From Mariannaea sp. PMI_226 (taxonomy: Eukaryota; Ascomycota; Sordariomycetes; Hypocreales; Nectriaceae): a DNA stretch of 64,000 nucleotides. The DNA lies in assembly GCA_024336345.1 (NCBI GenBank), contig JANFOG010000003.1:564501-628500 (forward strand), in the 5' to 3' direction. The notes beneath the pieces are model-generated. The model saw only the letters and a program-made list of their open reading frames with translations, was not told where the DNA came from and did no database searches. Below are positions 49,101 to 59,664 of the stretch, piece after piece (the stretch's first letter is position 1; each line of letters begins with the position of its first letter). A program made the position numbers and the translations under genes.

Positions 49101-50823
49101 GTTCCAAAGGCGTCCGGAATATGCACTGTCTACATCATACCATCCCTGACCCCAGGCCTGAGGCAGGACTGCGGCGAGTCGAGACACATAATTGAAAAAA
49201 ACAAGACAAAAAAAATGACCTCTGTTTACCCTGTTGGGCTACATGCATGACGCTCAGCATGGGAGGAGGATGAGGCGGCACAAGCCAGAAAGAAGAAAAG
49301 AAAAACCAAAGAAAAAATTTTTTAAACCGCCACGCTCTCCAGGTAGCCTCCTAAACGCCCACAGCAAATGCATGTAGGAAATCAGGGGGGCTTCTGATCG
49401 ATCTGGTACCTTTCACCAGCCCCCAAGTGCACACCGACCGCCCAGACCGAGATGGTTGTGACATTGCTCCTCCTCGGGGAATTCCCAGGTTTGACAAAGA
49501 TACCCGCCAGTGACCTCCTCCATCATCAGGATTCACAACTACACCACAAGCTGCAACACCACATCTTAATTCCGCCGACGTCTAGTACAGAATCGGGATT
49601 TTTTTTGGTCTTTGTCTATAATGCAAGCACCCCGCTCGTAAACGTGACCACGTGCCTCATCAACGTAGCATTCACATCTCTTAAGGTCACAAAGTTGAAT
49701 GGGGGATGAGTCCCGGGTAGCTGACAATGAGACATGTCACAAATCCACTACAACCTTATTGAACCGCTCTCTCCATCTAATTTTCACGACTCCGAGATTT
49801 GACTACTGCTGTACATCAACGATTTTTGACGTCAGACGCTATTGTTTGGAGGGGCAATCCCCCCGACTTTGTTTCCCCAGATAATAACGAAAAATGTCCC
49901 TCATTCATTACAAATCTAACAGTTTATCTGACAACCTAGACATCGTCCCATCATGAACCCCCACGGGACCCCCATGGCCACTGGATGACGGGTCCACCTC
50001 CTACTCGTGGATACACCAAGTCATAAAGGCGTTGGTCTCTCTGCAAGCCCCTTCTCGGATGGAAAAGGTGGTGGGATAATAGCCTCAATCTAGCAGGAGA
50101 CCATCCCGTTTCAGCAGTTCTCGGTGCTACTGTAGTAAATAACCAAGCGTCCTATCGATCTTGAGGGAATCAATGTGGTAATGCTGAAAGCATCCTTTGC
50201 ATAATTATCGCTTTGCCCGCCCATCACACCGCCAAAGAAGATGGCACTCTCCGAATACAGTATCATATCTGCTGATGACCAAGACATATGTTGATCTATA
50301 ACTCGAACCTAGAACCGCCCACGGATAGGATAGAGAGGCGTAGAGGACAGTCAAGCAATGACTAATGAGGATTGTAGATGCTGGAAGAGTAAGCATGTTG
50401 GGGTGGAAGAAACGGCGATGAATGCCATACATCTCTTATGTCAAAGTGATTGCTTTCAACCAAGTCCGAGAGCGGTCTTCTCCTACACGGTATTGACTGA
50501 ATGAAGAAGCTTTTTTAGGTAGGCAGGTCACCAGGAAACCTGGGTTACCAATGACGCTCCCTATTCCCACTGTTATGGTACACATAATACATATCCAACA
50601 TAATCACAGAATAGATATCAACAAAACACATTCACCACAATGGTTACGAGGCAACGAGACAGCTCGGCGTACACGGTTTGTGTTTGGCTTAAATTCATCT
50701 TTTATCGTGAGCCTCATAGGCTGGCTATCTCCAGGGCAATTGGTAAAGCCGTAAAAGCAAACGTCAAATCCGAGACTCCAATCCACATGCCTTTTTCCAT
50801 TCCCATCACTAAAATTTTTAAAT
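46150..50823. other. 4.7-kb gene-free interval
   Basis: The longest stretch here without a supportable gene. It contains the dehydrogenase promoter at the left and the ribosomal protein gene's 3' region at the right. It has a (TTTTC)n run at 47284-47316, a GA-rich run near 46700-46735 and TATACCTAGGTAGATA at 48696-48711. The open frames found lack domains, conserved-looking splice sites or homology I recognise. It is not TA-rich enough to be a RIP relic. Confidence 0.45.
47284..47316. repeat. (TTTTC)n microsatellite
   Basis: About six tandem copies of a TTTTC-type pentamer on the plus strand within the gene-free interval. A simple repeat, probably length-variable. Confidence 0.85.
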
Positions 50824-51907
50824 TTAGTGGGAGAGGGCGCGACGGCGGTCACGCTCCTCAGCAATAGTGAGCTTGACACCCTTGCCCTTGGGCAGGGAGA
50901 CCCAGGGCTTCTCCTGGCCAATGACGAAAACGTTGCTCTCACGGGTAGCGAAGGTGTTGTCAATGGCATCCTTGATGTGGACAATGTTGAAGCCACCATC
51001 GTGACGCTCACGGTGGGTGATGACACCAACACGACCCATGTTACGACCACCAGTGACCATGGCGACAGCGCCAGTGTCGAACTTGATGAAGTCAGTGATC
51101 TTGCCAGTGGCAAGATCAATCTTGACAGTGTCGTTGACCTTGATCAGAGGGTCGGGGTAGCGGATGCTGTGAAAAGAAAAAAATGTCAGCATCAAAGTAG
51201 GGGAAGGGAGTACATACAACCGTCAAATAAAGCTCCAATCTATTACGAGGGAGAATCGAATCGAATCGACCAAAGCTTGATCCAACGGCTGAATGATGTC
51301 TGACAGAACTCACGTTCGTGCATCGTGCGTGACCAAGAATGGGATTCCACCACGGCCAAGCTGAACGCGCTTGACCTTGCCGAGCTTGTACTCAGCCTCC
51401 TCGGCCTGGATTCGGTGGACGGTGAAGCGGCCCTTGGTGTCGTAGACGAGACGGAAGTTCTCGCCAGTCTTCTCGATGGTGATGACATCCATGAAGCCAG
51501 CGGGGTAGGTCTGGTCGGTGCGGACCTTGCCGTCGACCTTGATCAGGCGCTGCATAAGGATGGCCTTGGTCTCACGGTAGTTGAGAGCATACTTGAGGCG
51601 GTTTCGGATGAAGACGATCAGAGGCATGCAGTCGCGGAGCTTGTGAGGACCGGCAGAGGGCTTAGGAGCGTAGGTGCCGGAAAGCTTGTCGAGCAGCCAG
51701 TGGCTGGGGGCGCTGAGGCGCTTCTGGTGCTTCTTGCTATGAGGCTGTCAGAAAATCTGATATCTTTTTTTTTCCCTTTCCATTGCGACCAGCGGTGACG
51801 GGATAGGGAGACGAGGAGGTCGGGATCATTGCGCAAATTGCAGAGCGAGTAGCGTAGTGACCATGACTTCTCTCGCCATGTGGTAGTACTCACATTCCGC
51901 GGGCCAT
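50824..51907 (-). CDS. rps4: 40S ribosomal protein S4 (eS4)
   Basis: A small-subunit protein in three exons: 51894-51907, 51314-51736 and 50824-51166, giving 259 residues, close to the 261 of yeast. The start [18 protein letters not shown], the S4-type RNA-binding segment ([25 protein letters not shown]), the central [17 protein letters not shown] and the C-terminal KOW-type part ([18 protein letters not shown]) are all as expected. The first exon has only 14 nt (MARG plus two bases), typical of fungal ribosomal protein genes, and is followed by a 157-nt intron. The second intron is 147 nt. Neighbours on both sides are unrelated. Confidence 0.97.
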
Positions 51908-52777
51908 GGTGTCGAATGGCTGTGTTGTCGACGGTGATGAGGAAGATGGACAAGGAACCTACTAAACAAGAGACGAAGTGCAAAAGTATTGAACCACCAC
52001 ACTTTTTTCCGTGAGCGCTAGCGGATGGGGGGGTTTCGTGCCCTACACGCGAGGTCGTTTTGTGGGTCACGTGCTAAAAGTCACATGATACATACTCTAA
52101 CCAAATATATATATCGCTGTGGAGCCTAGTAACGCGTTTGTTATGCGTCTAGCATTGGTACTGTTTGTCTGGCCCCTTTTGGTAAGTGGAGGCTTATTGT
52201 AGAGTTGATCGTTTGGTTCACAGGCACATGTAGTCTAAGCATTGAGCACGCTCCAACTTCCATCACTCCTACTCTACCCTACCGCCCTACCCATGGTAGC
52301 TACTCCACAAGGTGCCGAGGCAGGCGGTAGTTTCTGGGACTCAATCAAAGCTATTATCATGAAGAGAGATGAGTTTTGAGTAAGAAGCTCTTGACTGACT
52401 GTGTGAGACTGTGATCCTCTGCAATCTCTCTGCCCAAACTAGGTACCTGTACATGACTATATCCAAATCTTCCATCTGAGAAGGTCATTGAAAGTTTACC
52501 AATAAAAAAAAAGCATTGCCCATTTTGCCCGCGAGGGCATCCATTGTTTCCATCAGTGACTAGCGCCTATGTATATTATATCCAAGCCCATATCGAATGA
52601 CTTGACGATCAGCGCGTGCTGTCATAGGTCATCCATATAATCTACAAGCGCCCACGCTTTCCCTGTGTGCCTTAAGTCAAATTATCCCAACTCCTGTCCC
52701 GGAACGGAACGCTCATAAAACCGTATTGCGGCTGAGAATAGCCGCCTTCATCAAAATATTTGCTGGCATCGTCTACC
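51908..52777. other. Intergenic region between rps4 and the Tay1/Teb1-like gene
   Basis: Both neighbours are on the minus strand, so this 870-bp spacer holds the rps4 promoter and the 3' region of the Myb gene. No gene is supported. Confidence 0.4.
52068..52073. promoter_or_regulatory. CACGTG E-box upstream of rps4
   Basis: A perfect CACGTG palindrome 161 bp upstream of the rps4 ATG, followed by an AT-rich TATATATAT stretch at 52106-52114. It is a candidate site for a bHLH (Cbf1-like) factor. Position is the only support. Confidence 0.3.
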
Positions 52778-54520
52778 TTATATTACACGTGATCTCTGAG
52801 TCGACTTGTCTCGAACATTACGGCGTGACTTTTGGATAACGCTTTCAGGAGACGACGTGGTGATAGCTTCCACAGCCATTCGTGAACTCCCTTGTTGAGG
52901 AACCTTCGAGTCATCAAGCAGCAATCGTGATATGTCCATCTCACCTCCGGAGAATTGAGGCACCGAAGAATCTCCAAACTCAAACCCTAAGCCAGGGTGA
53001 GAGCTTTCTAGTGTCTCAACTCGCTGAAGAGGCCATCGAGGTAGGTCCTCCCGCGGAGGAGGACCCCGCATGATAGGCTCGAGAGTTGTCTGAGACGGCT
53101 TAAGCGTGTTGTTGATGGACATATTGATCGACGGCTCCATAACGTCAGTGGTGCGACCGCTGTCTTTTGCCGGAAAAGTACCCTTTTCTATCTGCTGGTA
53201 GATGGTGGGGTATTTATTTCGCACTCGATCCCTCAAATCAGTCGGTTGCCTACTGTCAAGGTGAAAGCGTGCATCACGCTGAATCTTTGTCCATGCAGGA
53301 CCATGCAGCTTGAGCCCATCCAGAATTTCCTGGTCATCTTGCTCTGAAAAGGGTCGCCGTTCACGTCTGTGAGACTTCTTGAACGGACCTTGAATGCCGA
53401 GCTCCCTTAGGTCTTCCATCTTCTTGCGATGGGCACGACTCTTTTTCTGTTGTTTTGGGTTTGCCTCTACCTCCTTCCTGGGTGTTGTTTCTTCTTTCAT
53501 TGAAGAGTCGTCTTCGTTGATCAAAATCTTGTCCAGATGGGTGTCCCCCTTGGTCCTCTTTGCTTCCCGCAGGATGCTTGTTGGCGAAGCTCCAGACGAC
53601 TTGCTTGACCTTCGCAGTTCGTCAGGACAACATGTTCTGAATCTGTCTTTTAAATCACCGGCTGTGCGGTCATTGAAGCAGAAACTGGGGTCGTCGAGTA
53701 TGCTGGTCCATTTGCCAACGCCATATTTATCGACACCCAGTAGAAGGTGGTTTGTCTCGTCCTCCGACCATTTCCTCCTTGGCTTGGTAGCTCTCTTTCT
53801 TGCCTTGCCGCCGCTGGCACTACCGTTGATGGTGCTACTTTTACTGATGTTCCCGCCGGTGTTGTTGCTGTCCCCCCCTTTATTCTCCGTTTCAGTGGGA
53901 GTTGACGGTTTCATCTCGTGCAGAAGTTTCATCGATGTGCCATCTTTTCCATCAAAAGATTCGGATGAGATGGGTGGAAATAGAGCGGCGTGCGGTGGTG
54001 GCTCATGAAGACCGTTAATGATCGGCGGCATAACCGGTGCCTGCCGAGTGGCTTTCTGCTTCTTCACAGGCTGTGGTAGCTGCATAAAATCATCCTTAAC
54101 ATGGAGGCCGCGGTGACGTTTCTTCTTGGTGGCATCGTCGAGTATACTCGGGCCGTCATCCAAAATCTTACTCAGTGAGTGAGATGATTCCCCAGGCTCT
54201 GTCTCGGCCAATAACAACCGCAGCGGGAAAGCAGCGGGAGCAGTCGCTAGCTTGCCATCAGAGTGTGGCGACTCTTTCCAGTAGTCCAGGGAGGTGTCGT
54301 CGGTCACGATGAAGCGTGGAGCCGGCGGGTTGGAGACTGTTAAGCCATCTATGTTGGATCTCTCGACTCGATGAACTGCATCCGGGTCGAGTGGGGGCAG
54401 CGGCTGGTCGGAGGACTTTGGGAGGGGCAAAGAATGGAGGGGAGGAAGGTCGGTATGCGGGAGTTGGGGCGTCGTCGACTCGTTGAGAAGATGAATCAAG
54501 CGTGGCTCGATCGTGGCCAT
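52778..54520 (-). CDS. Double-telobox Myb protein (Tay1/Teb1-like)
   Basis: A single-exon nuclear protein of 580 residues. The frame extends to 54592 but without an ATG, so I start at MATIEPRLIHLLNEST. Two Myb repeats are visible. The first, about 248-299, is RRKWSEDETNHLLLGVDKYG...W with the telobox-like end DLKDRFRTCCP. The second, about 388-437, is RRPFSEQDDQEILDGLKLHG...W ending DLRDRVRNKYP. Two telobox Mybs in one protein is the layout of Tay1 of Yarrowia and Teb1/Mug152 of fission yeast, which bind TTAGGG-type DNA at telomeres and promoters. The rest is Pro/Ser-rich and disordered, with basic stretches likely to be nuclear localisation signals. DNA specificity is inferred from family. 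Confidence 0.8.
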   Translation of the reverse strand: MATIEPRLIHLLNESTTPQLPHTDLPPLHSLPLPKSSDQPLPPLDPDAVHRVERSNIDGLTVSNPPAPRFIVTDDTSLDYWKESPHSDGKLATAPAAFPLRLLLAETEPGESSHSLSKILDDGPSILDDATKKKRHRGLHVKDDFMQLPQPVKKQKATRQAPVMPPIINGLHEPPPHAALFPPISSESFDGKDGTSMKLLHEMKPSTPTETENKGGDSNNTGGNISKSSTINGSASGGKARKRATKPRRKWSEDETNHLLLGVDKYGVGKWTSILDDPSFCFNDRTAGDLKDRFRTCCPDELRRSSKSSGASPTSILREAKRTKGDTHLDKILINEDDSSMKEETTPRKEVEANPKQQKKSRAHRKKMEDLRELGIQGPFKKSHRRERRPFSEQDDQEILDGLKLHGPAWTKIQRDARFHLDSRQPTDLRDRVRNKYPTIYQQIEKGTFPAKDSGRTTDVMEPSINMSINNTLKPSQTTLEPIMRGPPPREDLPRWPLQRVETLESSHPGLGFEFGDSSVPQFSGGEMDISRLLLDDSKVPQQGSSRMAVEAITTSSPESVIQKSRRNVRDKSTQRSRVI

Positions 54521-56108
54521 CGTGGGCTCGCGGGATTGAGGGGCATTGGGTATAAGTGGGAGTTGGGCAAGGCGTGGGCAAGGGGCGAGCAAGTCTCGAA
54601 GCGGTTGGGCGACGGTTTTTGGTTTTCAATAAATTTTGTCAAAAAGAAGAAGAAGCAAGGAAGGAGAAAAGAAGCGTAGGAATGGGGAAGGTGAGAAGCA
54701 AGAAGAGACAGGAAACAGTCACAACATGATTTCAGGCCATAGAAGAACAGAATAACAAAGACAACTTTCGGCGCCTTTTGGTTAACGCCGGTGGTCTCAC
54801 CGGGTTGACACTGGGACTGGGTTGACAGCACGTGAAATCGCCACAAGGTAAGTGGGTTTTGGGTGGTGGTTGAGGACGGACTGGCGGTGCTGGCGGTGCT
54901 TTTGAAGCTTCTTGCGGCCGCCATCAGTCCGCCAGTGGGCACCTGAAGGAGCGCCACAGCCCGCTATTCCGTCTGTTGGCCGAGCCACCGACGTCCAGTG
55001 AAACCTCAGCGGATAATTACGTACCCAGGTACTCCGTGCTCTGTAATCTCTACAGATTAATTAGTATGGAGGTTATCTGTACGCCGTACCAAGCTTTTGG
55101 CTAGGGGATGGTAATACAGCAAATGCTACAGGGGGCATCTGCCGTGGCCGGCGCTAACGGCCAGATGCGGCCGAGGTGTCTTTCCATGTGCTTTTTATTT
55201 TGTCTTTGATGATTTCTGGGCTCTATGGAAGGTTTTTTTTTCTTTCGGTTTCTGGCCTATGGCTACCTACCTAGGCACTGCAAGGTTGAGACAGGGATTC
55301 CATTCTCTCTGCTCTTCCGTGGTGCGGCACTGTGCACTGCACTCCTTTTTCCTCTTATTTTCAAGGTAGGTTGCTTTGTGCTTGTGACATTCGGGTTGAG
55401 GAGGCGAAGACAAGCGGCATCCGTAATGTGCCGTGAATACGGTACGGAGTAACCTGTGCCATATGTAGCTTCGCCAGAGCTCATCGGTCGGACCTTTCCA
55501 GCTATCATGATCCACTTACGGAGACCAATCTATTGGCTTTCCTTTCTGTTTATTATTTTTGTTTGATTTGCTTTGATTTGCTGCTTTCCAATGCTTCTGG
55601 ATGATCAACACAAGGTACACAAGGTCTGCCTATGAAGTGGTCTGTTTGCTCAACATACCCCGGGTAAAATGTAACTGATGAGTCCAGTGAGGAAGCGTAC
55701 TTTTTAACCTAGGTAAGGTATGTTGCCCAACGACGTCACTGGCTAGACTATTCCACACGGGTAAGTAGGCTACAGAGGAGCTAACTGCTTGACATATTTG
55801 CCGGTGGATTTACATTAATCCCATCCTACCTAAAATAGGCTCGTGGAATATTGGGGCACTGAACGTCTCCGACCGTATCCGTGTCTCTCCCACTTGGCCC
55901 TCGGATAATTCGTGTCTGATACACAATTGCAGCACCGCCCATTGTGTCAGGTCTCGGGGGAATACTGACCTGACCCATCATAATAAAAGTCCAATTTACC
56001 TGAAATCCCATTGATGCTCCTATCCTCTTCCCCCAGCCCTGGTCTCTTTGCAAGCTATCTACCAAGCAAATACCTACTTACCTTAGGTAGCGACCCTGGT
56101 ATTCAACC
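54521..56108. promoter_or_regulatory. Divergent promoter, Tay1/Teb1-like gene / DUF7704-like gene
   Basis: A 1.6-kb divergent spacer. TACCTA/TAGGTA-type motifs occur at about 55262-55273, 55706-55720, 55825-55833 and 56071-56090. No coding signal is convincing. Confidence 0.4.
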
Positions 56109-56730
56109 ATGGCTTCCTCCCTTCCTCCCATCCCGCGATTCGTGTTTACCATTCTAGAACCCATCTCACTGTACGTACGTCTCGTGTCCATCACCCGCCT
56201 AAGACATTTCGGATGAGGAATAGTGTACTCACCCAATGACTATGCGCCAGAGTTGCGGGCTTTCTGGGTGCCGTGGCTGATCCCGCTTGGTTCGTCGCCG
56301 AACAAATCCCGAATACAACACCAGCCATCAGTGACAACAGCGCAGTCGTGGCATTGCAGCTGGGGAATCTGTATCTCTTGCTAGCCTTCATTGGCCTTGC
56401 CGTACTGAACACCACATCCGAGGTCAAGGTTGTGAGAGCCTACCTTGTTGCTCTTTGGCTGGGCGACATTGGCCATGTTTTCTTTAGCGGCTATGGGCTT
56501 GGCAAAGATCTGGCAATGAAGCCGGCAGAATGGAACGCCATGGCTTGGGGGAATATCGCAGTGACGGTCAGTGACTCTTTGTTTTGAGCTCTTGCTAGGC
56601 ACCCGATGTGCTAGAGATTAACCTTCATACATGACAGGTCTGGCTGTTTTTGATGCGATCGGCGTACTTCTTGGGCATCTTTGGGCCCGATCAGGTGGCT
56701 GTAGCACCTGCAGCCAAGAAGAGAGTGTGA
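56109..56730 (+). CDS. Small four-helix membrane protein (DUF7704-like)
   Basis: A 156-residue integral membrane protein in three exons: 56109-56170, 56251-56566 and 56638-56730, with GT-AG introns of 80 and 71 nt and matching phases. Four hydrophobic helices are visible: FVFTILEPISLVAGFLGAVAD, LQLGNLYLLLAFIGLAVL, VVRAYLVALWLGDIGHVFFSGYG and VTVWLFLMRSAYFLGIFG. The motif EPISLVAGFLGA with a following DPAWFV, and LGDIGHVFFSGYGLG, resemble a widespread fungal membrane family (DUF7704) of unknown function. The C-terminus is lysine-tipped (AAKKRV), a possible ER-retrieval signal. The family name is recalled, not searched. Confidence 0.75.
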
Positions 56731-57448
56731 ATCTGAGTGGGTGCATCGACAGATAGTCACCTACTATGCTGTGTAAGTAGGTATGTGTAGCGAGCTGATT
56801 GAGAGGAATGCGACTGTCATGTTACGGCTTTTTTTTTCACATCTGAGAAGAGACAGACAAAAATAACACATTTCTAGACGATAAACGAACCGTTTGGGTC
56901 AATAGTTGTGATTCGAGAGTTGGGGGATAAGTGCCCTCTGAATTGAACATACGGCCATACGAAAAAAAAGAAAAACTCAAAAATAAAATAAAATTACAGC
57001 ATGTTCTATAATCACCAGAAGCAATTAGAGGTAGCTAGGAGGTGCCGGCGGGAAGTACGTTGCAGCAATAGACTACCTAACTATACCACCTGTCTGTACT
57101 GTGTGTGAACGATAGGTACAGACCTACCTAGTTGGCAACAAACACATCACCCCGCAGGGCAGGGCTGACGAGGCGAAAAGTGGGGGCTTAAATTAGCTAG
57201 ATTGTCTATCCACAAAGGCGGCAAATCAGAGTCGCGACCTCCAGGCGCATCCCACGTTCCTGTCGCATTAGCATCGGTGCACGGACCAGTTATAGGGTTA
57301 GGGTCAGAACTTCGTTGATGACCTGACGCCAAGCCTCAAAACAAACCCCCAGACTGTCGCGGTGCTACATGCTACATGCGACAACCTGCCTATTGTTTGT
57401 CATCGCACCGGGTTTTCCAGTATCGAATAGCACTCTTCAAAACCCAGC
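56731..57448. promoter_or_regulatory. Promoter region of the Taz1/TRF-like gene
   Basis: A 718-bp spacer between two plus-strand genes. It contains TACCTAG-type motifs around 57112-57131 and the telomere-like motif listed separately. No gene is supported. Confidence 0.4.
57293..57304 (+). promoter_or_regulatory. Telomere-repeat-like motif TAGGGTTAGGGT
   Basis: Nearly two tandem units of the fungal telomeric repeat TTAGGG, 145 bp upstream of the ATG of the Taz1/TRF-like gene. Telobox Myb proteins bind such sites outside telomeres, for example fission-yeast Teb1 and yeast Tbf1, so feedback control by one of the two telobox proteins encoded nearby is a plausible inference. Confidence 0.5.
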
Positions 57449-59664
57449 ATGGAGACCAGATCAAGGAGAAGACGGATGGATAACTCGGCCGCCGGGGCGG
57501 CTGCCATCAGCGTCCAGCAGCGTGATACGGCAGGCCAGGAGGTTACTCGTGCTCAGTCTGCTCAAGCTGCAGCCTCACGCGCGACTCCTTCTTCCCAACG
57601 TATGGGCTTAGGGGCGCTGCCAATTGCGCGTCGTGGCGCCCGCGCTACCGAACGCAGAGCCAGCATCGCGAGCATACGGACAGTCCCATTGAGGGCGGAT
57701 GACGAGACTGTCTTGGATGAGGAAGAAGGCGCCTTGGAGATGGCTGCTGACGATTCCATCGTTGTCTTGGGCCAGCCGGAGGAAGAGAGTTTGGATGAGG
57801 AAGCGCGAATCACCAAGCTCAAAATCATGGAACTCAGTCTAGGCGATCTTGCTGCATCCACTGGGGAATTGTTGCTATATCTCGACCGTCCGGCCTACCA
57901 CAGCCCTGTTTTCCGGGGCCGCCTCAAGATCAAGAAGAGGACATTCGAAAGTGTTCGGGAGAGTTTCGCCGAGGGCACTGCAGCGCCCTTCATTGACTGG
58001 ACTGAGACCGGTGACATCTGGAGCAGCGAGGAGGAGGCTGGAAAGGCCAAGGCCGTCATGGTTCGCGCGAATATCGCGACAGCCCTGTATCAAGTCACCG
58101 CTCTGCAAACAGATGTTGAGCTGGATGACTTTCCCTTGTTCGACAGGCTCAACTCCTGCTTCCATCTGTTCTTCCAGCAACCCGAGGATATACTCCACCA
58201 TCCTGAAGTTCCTGAGCTTCTTCTCGAAATTCGCACTTGGTGCCTGATTGAGACTCTCGAGGAGCTATCAGGAAATCCTGATATCCGAAAGATCATAGCT
58301 TCTGTCTTTGGTGAGACCGATGGCAAGAGCGATTTCGAATCCTTGGTTGGCGGCGCCTCAGGGGAACTTGGAGAGTCCTCCCTGAAGCATTTCGAAGAGC
58401 TTCGTTTGAGCAGAATAGAAAAACTCACTCTTCTAGTGGAAAAGGACACGAAGACACGGGGGGTTCCTGCGCTGAAGGAAGAATTCCCTCTCGAGACTTT
58501 GTTGGACGAAATCGCGACTTGGCTCAAAGAACTGTCTCATGAGAAGAATATTCAAAGTCAAGCTGAAAGAAAGCCAGAGTCTGAAAGGTTGCTCAATTAC
58601 GAAGAAGACTTTGAAGACAGCCAGACCACAGTATCTGAATCGCAACCAATTGTTCGGCCTGGCGCGGGAGTGGGAAAGTGAGTACTTCTTGATCTCTTTC
58701 TCCCCTGCTCCTTTACCTTCTTTTCCCTCGTCTATATGTTTAGAGGTATCGCTAACAGGTTGTCAGTAGCACGAGTCTTTTCGTGGGCCGAGAGTCTATC
58801 CAGTACCTCAATAGCAGGTCTCGAACTAACCACCTAGCTCCTCCTCCGTCAAACCAGCATCAAATGATGCCTCCACCAGGGGCACCAAGAGATTACCAAG
58901 AACACTCAAATTCAGCACTGCTAGACTCGCCAAGGTCATCTCCGTCAGGCTCCGCCTTTCCTGGCACGCAGAAGACAGCGTCGAAGCCGGCGCGAAAGGG
59001 AAGAGCTCGCCGTCCGTTTGAGATCCAGGAGCAAGACGACGAGGAAGAGGATGACGAGTTCGAAACCGACACCCGGGTAGTTGCACCGGGCAAGCGAGCC
59101 ACCCTTGAGGCAACTCTTCCGTCCCCCAAACGAGCCCGTCTCGAAGTCGTCCCGTGGAGTTCAAACCCTGATCAACTTCGCCAGAAGTCCACGGCTCCCC
59201 CATCATCATCAGCCCGGACATCCGAGATGATTTCGAGCTCCCACCCTACTCGCGCAGACTTCGATACCCTCCGGCAAGCAAAGGCGCAGGTATCCCAACA
59301 AGTCCGCGCCACCCTGTCCCCACTCGTTAGGCAACGCTTTGGCTGGTCGCACAACGATATGCTGCTTCTGCTGCAGTTGATCCGCGACCGGCACGCGGCG
59401 TGGGCCAACATTGAGAAGTACGACAATGACAAGTTCGAGCACCCGCGCAACCAGCAAGCCTACCGCGACAAGGCCCGCAACATGAAGGTCGACTATTTGC
59501 TCACCGATGCCGTTCTACCACCTTGCTTTGACCTGGTCGCCCTCAGCAAAAAGGAGATTGACCGCCTCATAAGCTTCGGCAAGAATCCCCATCGCAGGGA
59601 AGATGATGTCGATCAGGATGGTCGGGCTGTGAATACTGAGTACTTGCCCACCGGAGTAAAATGA
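57449..59664 (+). CDS. Telomere-binding protein, Taz1/TRF-like (C-terminal single Myb)
   Basis: A 708-residue protein in two exons, 57449-58677 and 58767-59664, with an 89-nt GT-AG intron. The C-terminal Myb-like domain, about 603-655, is WSHNDMLLLLQLIRDRHAAW followed by ANIEKYDN, then RNQQAYRDKARNMKVDYL, which resembles the telobox helix (a K/R-DKWR-type end) of TRF1, TRF2 and Taz1. The middle of exon 1 (about 130-410) is an alpha-helical domain with EELSGNPDIRKIIASVFGE and HFEELRLSRIEKLTLLVEK, in the place of a TRF-homology dimerisation domain. The rest is disordered, with an acidic run (EQDDEEEDDEFETD). I infer a shelterin-type double-strand telomere binder. The Myb domain is divergent, so the identity is less sure than for the double-telobox neighbour. 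Confidence 0.6.

Noticed and set aside
54521..54592. Longer N-terminus for the double-telobox protein starting at 54592
   Set aside because: That start is TTG, not ATG. The first ATG is at 54520 and gives a family-like start. The same reasoning trimmed the PPN2-like, RdRP and D-lactate dehydrogenase genes.
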